Shown piece after piece: positions 53,032-62,875 of a DNA stretch of 64,000 nucleotides. The stretch's first letter is position 1, and each line of letters begins with the position of its first letter. The translations under genes and the position numbers were made by a program. This stretch comes from Rhexocercosporidium sp. MPI-PUGE-AT-0058. Taxonomy: Eukaryota; Ascomycota; Leotiomycetes; Helotiales. Under the pieces are notes generated by a model. The model ran no database searches, had not been told where the DNA came from, and saw only the letters and a list, made by a program, of their open reading frames with translations. The stretch spans positions 434,001 through 498,000 of the forward strand of contig JAGTJL010000010.1 in assembly GCA_020746875.1 (NCBI GenBank), in the 5' to 3' direction.

Positions 53032-56000
53032 TTACCCCTCTTCCTCCTCAGACCCTTTCCGTCCAGTCCCATCATCACCATGCCGCTTCTTCAAATGTCT
53101 CCCCAGATTATCCCTCCTCGAAAACTTCACCCCTTTCTTCACGCACTCCTCAAACGGGCATGGGAACTCTTCTTCTCCGAACACGTCGCTGTGCACTCCA
53201 TGTTGGTGCCGGATGAGATCACGTTGGCGGCCACATGAGTAGGAGCATTCTGGGATCGGACAGGTGATGGGTCGGGTGTGGTATTTGATGTGTTTGCTGG
53301 AGGGAGGGGGAGATGTTAGTTAGGCGGGGATTCGGGCAATATCAGTGAGATGGAAAAGGGGGTATGGATTGGGAGGGGATAGATTTAGAAAAGAGGGTGA
53401 ACAAACTTCATGTCAGAAGCACGAGAGAATGTCTTTTGACAGTGATAGCAAGCGTGGGACATTTTTAGAGAAGGAGGGCTTGAAGATGAGCTGCAAGGAG
53501 GAGAGAGAAGATGAGGTGAGGATTTTGCCTGTGATAGGTCGCAAAGAGTTCTAGGGTCGATCCATTTGGTGAGCAATTCAGGCATTGGAATCTCCTTTCC
53601 GTGGGCCGGGAGCGAAGTTTGCAGACGTGTGCCTAGCTTGCTCTGAGAGGAAATTGGGTGGTTATTTTCTTCCTCCTCGGGATCTTGTTGCTCGGGTTGG
53701 TCGTTGATACCGTGCTCTGAATTTGACTCTGCAATGCGGTCTAGGCACTTGTCATTTTCTTGACTATCTCCCGTATGGGAGAATACTATCAAATCGACAG
53801 GAACCATATCATGGAGAGGTAGATGCCAGTTCTTCCCTGTCCGCGCAGCAGCATTATTGATTTCGGTTCCTTGAGTCTCCCCCACTTCATCGTTCTCGTC
53901 CAGGCTCATATCCACATTAATCAGATCCGAGAGCCAATCTTCAAGGCTGTCATGAGCTTCTTTATTGGGAGAAGATGATCTTTCGAACACTGTTTTTGAT
54001 GCACTGACAGAACCCTGAGCGGGTTCTTTCAAATAATCACAGGGAAGTCCTAGAGTCGACTGGATGCTATTCAGATGCCGGTCATTGTTCAGCTCTGGAA
54101 ATAAGCAGTCATCAGTACCATTAATCTTCGAAGCCATTTTATAAACCCCAGGGTCGTGTAAGGAATCATCGGAAGAGAACGAGGCTATATATACGAAGCG
54201 TGGCTTGTTGATTCTGGAGTGGATGGGGTCGAAGGAAGCAGACTCATACTGTAGAGGAGTATGCCCCTGAGCAATACGAGCAGCGAGCCAGAGTATCCTC
54301 CCCTTTCGCTCTTCCGTCATCATAGAAGGACTAGACACTTCATGGTCATCAAACTCTTCTTCTGTACGGCCCGAGAACCAATCAATTGGAAAGTAAGATT
54401 CCGCCCACAGCAGCCCACGCAGAGCGAAGTCTTCGGCCAATGGACGAGCATCAGCCGCTTCTGTGGTTGGGAAATCGTCTCTCTCGATCATGCCAGAAGA
54501 AGCGCCATAATCTTCCAGGAGATGGTTGAGCGAATCTACGAGTGATACCCATGGGAAATCTGTCTCTGTGAGATTCAAGGTCTGAGCATGACAGGCCATG
54601 TGATGCATAAACACCAAGGAAGCGTGAATGCCAGGTAGTACATATGGATCATCCCTTCTGAGCAGGAATATGTTGAGTGTTGCATATGCCAATTGTCGCG
54701 CGGCTTGAAAGGATTTCCTGCACAGGATCTCCTCTGGGGAGTGGCCAGACTCTCCGACCTGGATTTTCAGGGCTGTCATGATAGGATTGTCACTTGAGCC
54801 ATAGCAAAGCATAGCACCACTGTTCGCAATTGCAATTCGATAGCCGTCCTTGGAAGATTTCTTGTCCACACGAGCAATTTGATTCTCTAACAGCGTAAGA
54901 AATTCTTGGCATACAGGCTCAAAGCTGTTCGAATGCGGGTCTGTAAACATAAGCCCGTGTACTTTTACGAATGCTAGGGCGAGAGCAGGTATTTCGGTAT
55001 ATTCGGGCATGGGATCGTTGCTGGCGGCCAGAACCGGATCGAACAGTGTAAGAATTGATGCCCGAGCAGAGTGCAATGGTACAGTTGTACAGAGAGATTT
55101 TGTGTACAGAGACAGTTGCTTTAGAGCACTGGGTCGAGCCAAATTTGCAAGGTAGTAATATATCCGGCCAGAAGTAGGTAATTTTTGGGAAGCTTTTGAA
55201 TACCAATGTCGTGCCACATCTGTCCAAATTTTGCGGTCTTGTGTATCATTGTCTTCAATGGCCATTCGGTAGATTGCAAGGTCACCTAAACATTCTATCC
55301 AGGTATCCTCAAACGCCGGTACTGTCTCGTAAAACAATGTCATCATCGAATATGCCATATAGATGAAAGCTAGCATGTGATCTAAAGAATGTGGCAAACG
55401 ATGCCGGAGTAGTTCGAGGAAGGAATAGATGCCATGTCGCCACAGCCTCGCTGGCATTGCATATTTTGAAGCCAACCGCTGGAGAGCTGGACTGGCGGAA
55501 GGATGTTGGGATGCCAAGAAAAAGTCGTAATGCTCATGGAGTAAGCAACGATGAAGAGCAATGAGAGCTTTCCATTGGTCATTGTTGAGGGTATCCTGAG
55601 ATTCTGAACTGGGGACCACATCGGTCTTTCTGTCGGCCTCGATGCATTTAGCCTCGGCCATTACAAGACCAGCGTAGATACCCTTCACTTCAGCAACTAG
55701 CTGCTCCTGTGACACAGGCAACTCTGTTTGTCCAATCATGTCGTATGTTGCTTTCTCTCTTCGAGGTGGTGGGGCCTCTGGCTCTTGTGTCTTCTGCCGT
55801 TTCCTTCTCCTGTCCGCCTCGAGTGTAATGAGGCAGAACGCACTTCCAACAACTGCAGCTGTCCCAGCCCGTGGTAACGGTTTCGCTTTTGGCCAAGTGC
55901 GGGGTGACGCTTCATCTTTCCGAGGCCCATCCTTTCGTTTCTCTTCCCTGGCTCTTCTTCTCTGATGAGCCATCCATCGCTGGCCAACGTCAGGTTGCTG

Positions 56001-56568
56001 TTGTTGTTGCAGCTGAGGACTCCGAGGATAATCATCCCATCTTGTTGTGTTTCCAGTTGTATTTGTTCTTCCTCTAGGCAAATTGAAATTGCTCAAACCT
56101 GGCTGCTCCTGAACAGTGATTGTGAGACTGGTGTTGTTTGTGGCGTGAAAAGCAAGTTGAAAGGTACTGTTGGTGTGCGAAGCACCTTGAACATCACCGT
56201 GAGAGTTGTCAAGCGAATCTTCACAATTGAGGATCGATGTGTCCGATGGCCCATTTGAGGAAGTAATGGATTGTTGATAGCCGCCAATGGAGTTCAAAGG
56301 CAACCGTCCGGTTGGACAAATTAGACTTGATGATGTTGAAATCGAAAGTGTGACTTGTTCAGGCAGATGAACTCCTCTATAGAACATTAGAAACGATTCT
56401 CGAACACGTAAGAAGAATTTTGGCTTACTGGGTAATGATCACAGTCACTTCTGCCGAGACCGCGAGGACTGGGTTGAGGATTGTGGATGAAGAAAAGTTC
56501 CCATATTGCAAGCTTCCAAAAACGAAAAGGTGGAATAGCAACCAAATAAACATAACCGGGGTATCCAT
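53032..56568 (-). CDS. Est1-type DNA/RNA-binding domain protein with C2H2 zinc fingers and apparent N-terminal signal
   Basis: Exons inferred: 56568-56429, 56376-53407 and 53296-53032, all in phase, about 1124 residues. Exon 1 encodes a hydrophobic leader (VMFIWLLFHLFVFGSL) followed by an Asn-glycosylation-rich stretch. A second hydrophobic segment (AGTAAVVGSAFCLITL) is followed by basic residues. The core is an Est1/Ebs1/SMG7-type domain: LVAEVKGIYAGLVMAEAKCI, LHRCLLHEHYDFFLASQHPS, WRHGIYSFLELLRHRLP, DTWIECLGDLAIYRMAIED and ARHWYSKASQKLPTSGRIYY. The C-terminus has three C2H2 fingers (CYHCQKTFSRASDMNKHIKYH, then CPIPEC...H-x4-H and CPFEEC...H-x4-H), the first split by the 110-bp intron at 53297-53406. 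The Est1-type core is certain. Exon 1 is inference from splice signals and phase; without it a start at 56387 is possible. Confidence 0.85.
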
Positions 56569-56767
56569 CTTGATTTGTTTCGCGGTGGACTTGGTCTTTG
56601 ACGATGATTTAAGGACAAGATTGACATCTCAAGCCGACCATTCAAGACAAAGTGTCTTCGACAGTTTCGAAATTGAAAAATGCTTGTGGAAGAGGAGTAG
56701 TTGGTGTAGAGTGAGCACTGCGTCGAAGTTATAAGCATGAAGCAGAGGTGCTTTGGCAGGGTAAAGT

Positions 56768-56920
56768 TGAGGCACCCTATGCTCGTGACTTGATGCAGGC
56801 TTGCAGCACGATCGACGCAATTGGCTATCTGTTTGGAGGCACCCTACGAACGCCATGGGGCGGTAAAATGCCGCTGATGCGCTTCCTTTGGGCCAAGGCT
56901 GGAGGCACCCTACGAACGCC
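56768..56920. repeat. Direct repeats with about 66-bp period in the Est1-type gene promoter
   Basis: A 20-base unit, GGAGGCACCCTACGAACGCC, occurs exactly at 56835-56854 and 56901-56920; a shorter copy (GAGGCACCCTA) lies at 56769-56779. Spacing is about 66 bases each time. They lie 200-350 bases upstream of the gene's inferred ATG. Confidence 0.8.
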
Positions 56921-58063
56921 CGGTTCATGTGAGAGACTGTGATCCTGATTCGACAGTGTCATTGTGAGAAGTGTTATCTTGTCATGTATATTTTTTTCTG
57001 CTTGCTTCGGTTCTCTGAATGCTGAAGAGAACCTCTAGGATAGGGACTAAAGCCATTCCTGATCAGCGGATAGCAGTTGCAAGGTGCCTATTGGGCACCT
57101 TAAAGGAAGGAGCTCGGTGGGTGGTGAATTGAGTAACTGCCAAGAGATTGTCACGATTGTGGATGGCTCCTTCCAGAGACTTGATAAGCAATTATCGGTG
57201 TCTAAAATCTATCATTACCTTATGTACGGCGAATGAATTTGTTCCACCTTTTGCCTGTAGGTACCTCTAGGTATGATGAGTTGACAATATCACGTGCCCG
57301 ACAATGAGAGAAGGAACCCCCGTACTTTGGAACAAGAATAGGCTCAATTTCGCCTGATAACTTCGAAGGCATAGAAACAGAAATTTAACGTGGCAACGGG
57401 GAATCGTAATTGTGAGAAGTATCAGGGTGCTTGTTCATTCCCCGATACCGAGAAGTATCTAGGCGAGAAGATAGGAGCATTTGAATAGTTTTCAGGATAA
57501 TACCCATTTTCCTTATCCTATGTCTTTTTCCTCTTGTTGAAAAGAGGAAAATAGTCTACCTAAATGCAGTTATTGGGAAACTTTGAAGTTACGAATGTGA
57601 TTTGAGGCGAACCTCGCTCAAGCTTCGAAGTGACTGGCAGACCACGCCGCCCAACACAATTCTGCCACCCACAGAGAGATTTACTTAGGCTTATTCTTGA
57701 TCCTTTCGATCAGACTAGAAATCTTCTGCGCTACGCTGAAAGTCCATATCTTTGAAGTGATCAGCATGACTTTGAGGTGGAGCTCGCTTAGTCCACCAGG
57801 TCATAGCACGATGAAAAGTTGAGTAACTGGTAAAGAAATACAGTTATCGAAGGTAATATACTTACCTTGCCATGCGTAAAATCTTCGCTTACTCATTTGA
57901 GTGGCTACATAATTAAGATTCATTCTCATCTCTTCCGCGACCTCGCCTATGGCTGCTCTAGCAAGACGCTCGGTCTTTTCCCGACTTTCTAACCCTAAAG
58001 ACCCACTTCAGCAACACAAATACATATCCAAATAAGAAGAACATCGTCATCCAATCAGAAGAG

Positions 58064-58144
58064 GGCGCATGGTTTAGTGGTATAATAATCGCTTAGCAAG
58101 TTGATTCCCTTAACATGTATGTGATTGGTCCTGGGTTCGAGTAA
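58064..58144 (+). ncRNA. tRNA-like relic or SINE head (A and B boxes)
   Basis: TGGTTTAGTGG at 58070-58080 is a perfect Pol III A box and GGTTCGAGTAA at 58134-58144 is close to a B box. The first part resembles the 5' half of a tRNA-Gly. The T stem and acceptor stem do not pair, and the anticodon arm is poor, so I do not call it a working tRNA. It may be a tRNA pseudogene or the head of a SINE. Confidence 0.4.
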
Positions 58145-58769
58145 GTTACCACTTCAGTTCTGTTGCTCGAGCCGTCAATTAATATGAGTTCCAGTTCCCA
58201 GTGCGTCCAACAAACACTTTCTCTGATTTATTTACTTTTTGCTTTGCCTCACATGTTCTTCTATCCCAAGCTGACTTCCAGCCTGTCTCTTGTTTGGATT
58301 TGAATCTTTGTTGCCTTCTTTTTCGGAAGATTCGAGCCCGCAGAAAGGCTCTTTCGCTTCTGACCTCCCTGGCTCCTTTGGAAAAGAGAACATTCACGTT
58401 GTGGCTCGCGCTTTCAAAGAGATTGAGTGATACGCAGGCTCTTGAAATTTATCGGGGACGTAGTAATTATGTACTGTAAACTGAGACTTTGAAGTGAGGT
58501 AGCAACAGTCAGGTGCACAGGTCGGAGGAGAGGCTAGATATTTTTAGTACCATTACTATGAGTACTTGCTCAGCGAGTCGCGAAGAAAGGATCTACCCAA
58601 AAACATAACGCAGATGAGATGCTCGGAAATGCCTTCGAACCTCCTCACCTCAGAAGTACTGGTAATTCTCATTCCCGAACGATCTTCACACACCCCAAGT
58701 AAGTCCGATGTCGTTTCCGCCATATGTCTCTCAAGGTAAAGAGTGTTGTGGTAGAAATTTGATCAAACG

Positions 58770-59356
58770 CCCTCAAAAGCTACGGAGTTCCTTGAGTCCT
58801 CGAAGCCTGGCAGTTGAGGTCGCGCCTCGTTGATCTCTCTGTCCCATGTGCCTAGGAAGATTCTTTCCGAAGACAGTCAGTTCCCAGCAACGCCGACGTA
58901 GTTTCTTCTTCATCCTATTGTAGCCATCCGAACTGAAGAGGGCAGTGAGTGCACCGAGGAGCTCGGTCTCTGCCATCAGAAGCAGATCTTGGCTCCTGCA
59001 AAAACCCCAAAGGAACCTATATCCTCTCTTGCGCAATCTTCATGTACATGATGTCATGCTCCCAGTTGAAGAGCAGATTATGGACATCTGGCGGCCTAAC
59101 GGCTTGGAAGGGGGAGGCGTAGTGTTTGAGGAGTTTGGTACGCGTCTCCTGGTTTATTTGCAGGAGAGTTGGGTTGGAATGGTTGAACTTCGGGGGCTTG
59201 TAGGCCAAGACTGGCGCCATGGTATGAGCTTAGTTTAGGTACCGACTTAAAAATGAATTTGACTTCGACGATTCGCGCGAAGAGAGGGAGGGCGAGAATG
59301 AACACCTCGAGATGTAGCTTGGCAGGAAGGCGGATGAAGGGGTGGAAGGTTGACAT
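58770..59356 (-). pseudogene. 2EXR-domain pseudogene
   Basis: Read from the ATG at 59356, the first frame gives FHPFIRLPAKLHLEVFILAL and RIVEVKF, a first 2EXR block. The second block (TLLQINQETRTKLLKHYASP, then FNWEHDIMYMKI) is in another frame. No GT...AG pair joins the two in the right phase, so I infer a frameshift. The second frame then stops near 59017, and a third frame stays open to about 58773 with a basic tail. Confidence 0.6.
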
Positions 59357-59726
59357 TCTAAAAATTGTGAGACTGCTTGATTCTAGTACTAGTCTTCCTA
59401 TTTGTTGATGCTGATCCTGGTGTGGGATTGGAGGCGTTATGTTGTTTGTATGTACAAATGGGAATTTTCGGGTTTTGGATATTATGGAGATGGTCAGTAA
59501 TTCTACCAGATGCAGTGCGAAAACCGCATTAAGGACTCTAACCAGCCACTGCCTGCTGCCTTAATTATCTCCAACTGCTAAATTGCACCTAGCAAAGGAA
59601 AGTTTTCGTTGAATGCTCAAGAAGCCTTGCCTGAGTGCTTGTTTTACACCCCGAAGACCCGAATGATCAAGCGCTTACCGGATGATCACCAGTCTTCCAT
59701 GTCCTGAAGTCCCAAGAACCCTTATT
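59357..59726. other. Short intergenic region
   Basis: About 370 bases. Nothing recognised. Confidence 0.5.
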
Positions 59727-60188
59727 TCATGACGAAATAAGAACTTTTGTATCCGTAGAACCATCTGACTCGTATGCGTAGAAGGCCAGGTGGGGCACGT
59801 TATGGCGCTCTCGCAGTCTGACATCTCGTAGACCCTGTAAATCGTAGAGGGGTGTCAGCTACTCAGGGGCTCTAAATCTTCGCCGTATTTTCCCATGAAT
59901 TTGCAGTGTTATAATATTCCTTTTGCTACTCGTACTCGGGGTGGCGTTTATTTCTTTTGATTTCTTTGAGGTTTGCGTTCTGCTCTCTCGGGATGCCTGG
60001 GATTCTGGCGCCTTCGTCGACTTTGCTTCGGATAGAGAATGCGTAGTCAAGGCCTCTTTTGCGGTAATTTCCGGCATATTAATTCTGCATGCTTGAGGGT
60101 GCAAGGAGTCTGTCGGTTGGGCTTTCTTTACGTTGTTTACTGAAGAAGTGAAGGAAAAATTAAGCGAGAAACCGTCCCACATGTTCAT
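59727..60188 (-). pseudogene. Unrecognised ORF interrupted by one TAG
   Basis: From the ATG at 60188 the frame runs 109 codons (Ser/Thr/Lys-rich middle, then IITLQIHGKIRRRFRAPE), meets a single TAG at 59859-59861, and goes on in the same frame for another 43 codons (LTPLYDLQGLRDVRLRERHN...) to TGA at 59727. The continuation looks like a globular protein end. I do not know the family. It may be a recently broken gene, a readthrough product, or a wrong base. Confidence 0.4.
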
Positions 60189-60939
60189 GTTTCCCTGGAG
60201 TCACGCAAGTTTCAATTAACCACTCTTACTTGCGACGACGCTAGTGTGTGTTCCTATAGAGTAGATGATCCTAGTTCTTTGTCAAGAAGCACTGTTTGTT
60301 GGCTGGCATGCGTATGGAGCAACGTGAACCAACGAGGTAGAAACGATGCTCGGTGGACACTCCCATAACGAGCACAAAATGAACCACCAAAATGAATTTA
60401 TTGAAGTGATATTTTGAAATATTAGTGATTAGTGATTTAAGGTCCAGATTAGCCAGGAAAGTTTCATAGATGTCACATGTTGAGCAGCGTTTTGCAGAAG
60501 AAAATGAATTGTGGGTGAATGTAGGCTGATTGGGGACCGCCGAACACGGACGCGCCCTTACCGTACCAATCAGGAAATTAATCACAGGTGAATTGTCCGC
60601 TCTTTCTTATCTGTGAAGTCAATAGACTTTGGGCTGGGCACCCTTTTTATTTGTCATGCTGCCTTCATGTTGTCCAAAAACAGGACCTGCTGATGCGATC
60701 TGCAGTATTCGGGATATAACCCTTATTCTGTACGACACTTCAACAACTGCGGAGCCAAGGTCACGACATCTCGGTTCAAGCCGCAGCAGTCACATCGGTC
60801 TCGGTCTTTCGAGCGCAACACCAGAGCATTGAACATCGAGTCCTCCACCATTGACACCATCAACATCGACACCTTCATCTTCCACCTCGTCAACATCAAC
60901 CCTTCCGCATCACTGTCTTCGCCACAGGAATAGGTCACG
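60189..60939. other. Intergenic region, no gene seen
   Basis: About 750 bases. The last 200 before 60940 are C/A-rich, as in fungal 5' leaders of the 2EXR gene that follows. Confidence 0.5.
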
Positions 60940-61761
60940 ATGGCTCCTCCGCGCCAAAGACCTGCGGTCCAAACTACCACCATGCAAAGCAATAGCCAGC
61001 ACAGGCACCTCGTTACCAATATCCATCTAGGTGGCCCTTCCTCCTCTCCAAGGACAGTCAAGCCTCCAGTCGTGCCAGTGGTGTTCACCTTGTTCCCACT
61101 TCTCCCACTCGAGCTACGACGCAAAATCTGGCGGGATGCCATCACACCACGCACCATCTACGTGTTGAGGAACGGCAAAGGCGTACCGTGGTCTTGGAAA
61201 TTAATTACTTCTTCCACCATTTCCTTGCTATCCAGCAACAGAGAGTCACGATCTGAAGGCCTGCAGATGTATGAGCAACTATTTAGTACTTGTCACATTT
61301 CGGGTCAAGGCTCTGAATGCCATGGGCCATGCTATGTTAGCTTTGCCTACGACTTGATCTACATCAACCAGACTATCCTTCACCACAATTTCGAATCCAT
61401 ATTTGTGGATGAAATGCTTTCCGGAGATCCATTTATGAACATTGCGCTGGACAGAAGAAGCTTGCACTTTATGGAAAGTGAAATGAAAGACATTGCAGAC
61501 TCGAGAGATAATGGGCTTAGCTCTTGGCCATGGAAGGACTGTAAGCTGAAATACGTCAAGGAGCTAGTCTTAGTGGTCGACCATCTTCGACACCGAGATA
61601 ATCGGCATAATCCTCCAAAGGTTGTGATCGGAGACAAGACGCATCGCAGTACACCAATCAAGAAGCAATTCGAAATCATATTCACCAACTTCAAGAGCAA
61701 GGTCCCAGAGGCAATACTTCCAGAACTCAGCACATGCTACCGAATTCTAGATCTCAGATGA
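60940..61761 (+). CDS. 2EXR-domain protein
   Basis: An intronless 273-residue 2EXR-family protein of unknown function. After a Pro/Ser-rich leader the first block is FTLFPLLPLELRRKIWRDAI (about residues 49-68). The second is SLLSSNRESRSEGLQMYEQL, then the conserved hydrophobic/Asp strand (YVSFAYDLIYIN). The remaining 130 residues include WKDCKLKYVKELVLVVDHLR, similar in position to the third conserved strand of the family. The ATG at 60940 is the first in frame. It is the best-preserved 2EXR copy of the right-hand part of the window. Confidence 0.85.
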   Translation: MAPPRQRPAVQTTTMQSNSQHRHLVTNIHLGGPSSSPRTVKPPVVPVVFTLFPLLPLELRRKIWRDAITPRTIYVLRNGKGVPWSWKLITSSTISLLSSNRESRSEGLQMYEQLFSTCHISGQGSECHGPCYVSFAYDLIYINQTILHHNFESIFVDEMLSGDPFMNIALDRRSLHFMESEMKDIADSRDNGLSSWPWKDCKLKYVKELVLVVDHLRHRDNRHNPPKVVIGDKTHRSTPIKKQFEIIFTNFKSKVPEAILPELSTCYRILDLR

Positions 61762-62875
61762 ACCATCTCAACTAAACCAACGACGATTCCGCACCACTAT
61801 ACGCTTAATGCCTTCTACCATTGATCTGCGAAAACTGAGAAGGCTGCTGTGGAATCACTGTACGATTTGGCGTTATCTTTATGTTGCGGGAAGTCTGAAA
61901 GGAGAGATTTGGTTCGGGAAGCTTGCATGATCTGCATATGAGAGTGTTGCTTACTCACAGCTGCTTGAGGTTGACTCAACCTGGTTGACTCGCATCTTGA
62001 ACCAGAGACATAAAGCAATTGGATTTGGGTCACTTTGGCTTACATGGTTGATCATCTGGATTTCATCAGTCAATCAATGTAACCATCTCTAGTAGTGGCT
62101 GATTAGTAGCAGCCGTTATTGCAGTTGAGAGCTTCAAAAAAAAAAAGATCTCTTCCTTATATCCATAAATATTCGTGCGATAGTGTGACGACTTTTACTC
62201 AAGTATTGAAGTTCAAGCATTGGCCGTCGCTTTAGTATCGAAATTTTGCCTCCATACGTTTTAGAATTAGCAGCGAGCTACTTGCAAAAAAATCTTCATG
62301 ACCCTTCTAATATTTTTTCTATCTCAATCTTTGGATCTAAAAACTTTCATGACGACAGACGTGAAGAGGATAAAGTTGGTCCTCTTAGCCTTCCAACTAG
62401 TGCTCCACAAATATGCGGTGACTCTGATACAGGAAGGCATTCCCTACAAACCCAAAATGAAGCCAATTTTAATACTTAAATCAGATCTTACCGAGTGACT
62501 CAAGCAACTTCCCGATCTTCTCCGAGATTCCCAAAACCAGATCAAAAACAATATCCCTCAAGGGTCATTGGCTCGATGAGGCAATGTAAGCGAGCAGGGA
62601 CCTGAGCTCACCAATGGAGCCGACGCTTTCTCAATGGCGTCAGAACCCACAAATTTTACGCCCTTCGAAATCTCGACAGGGTATCATTACCTTTGATTAT
62701 TAACAGTTCTTAGTTTCTTACTTGAAGTCAATATTTCTTTATCTCAGTTATCCAGCTTCAGGTTACTCCAACTTCTAACTCTATCGATCTCTTGGCATCA
62801 AGCTCCACCCCACTTTTGTATATGATTAGTGAGATTTTCTGTTCCGCCAAATTTTCTCGTCAACACCACATTATT
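61762..62875. other. Intergenic region, no gene seen
   Basis: About 1.1 kb between the 2EXR gene and the MFS transporter. It holds an A-run near 62136-62146. Short ORFs at 62246-62500 overlap each other and show no family features. Confidence 0.5.

Larger units (their letters stand above)
56569..58769. other. Intergenic region with promoter repeats and a tRNA-like relic
   Basis: About 2.2 kb upstream of the Est1-type gene. It contains three direct repeats (56768-56920), a perfect hairpin (AAGGTGCC at 57081-57088 and GGCACCTT at 57094-57101, loop of five) and the A/B-box pair at 58070-58144. No protein gene is supportable. Confidence 0.5.

Noticed and set aside
57981..58002. Telomere-like CCCTAA sequence near 57.99 kb
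   Set aside because: Only a single unit is present, so it is not an interstitial telomere repeat.
58064..58144. Functional tRNA gene
   Set aside because: Acceptor and T stems do not pair and the anticodon arm is weak, so it is reported only as a tRNA-like relic.
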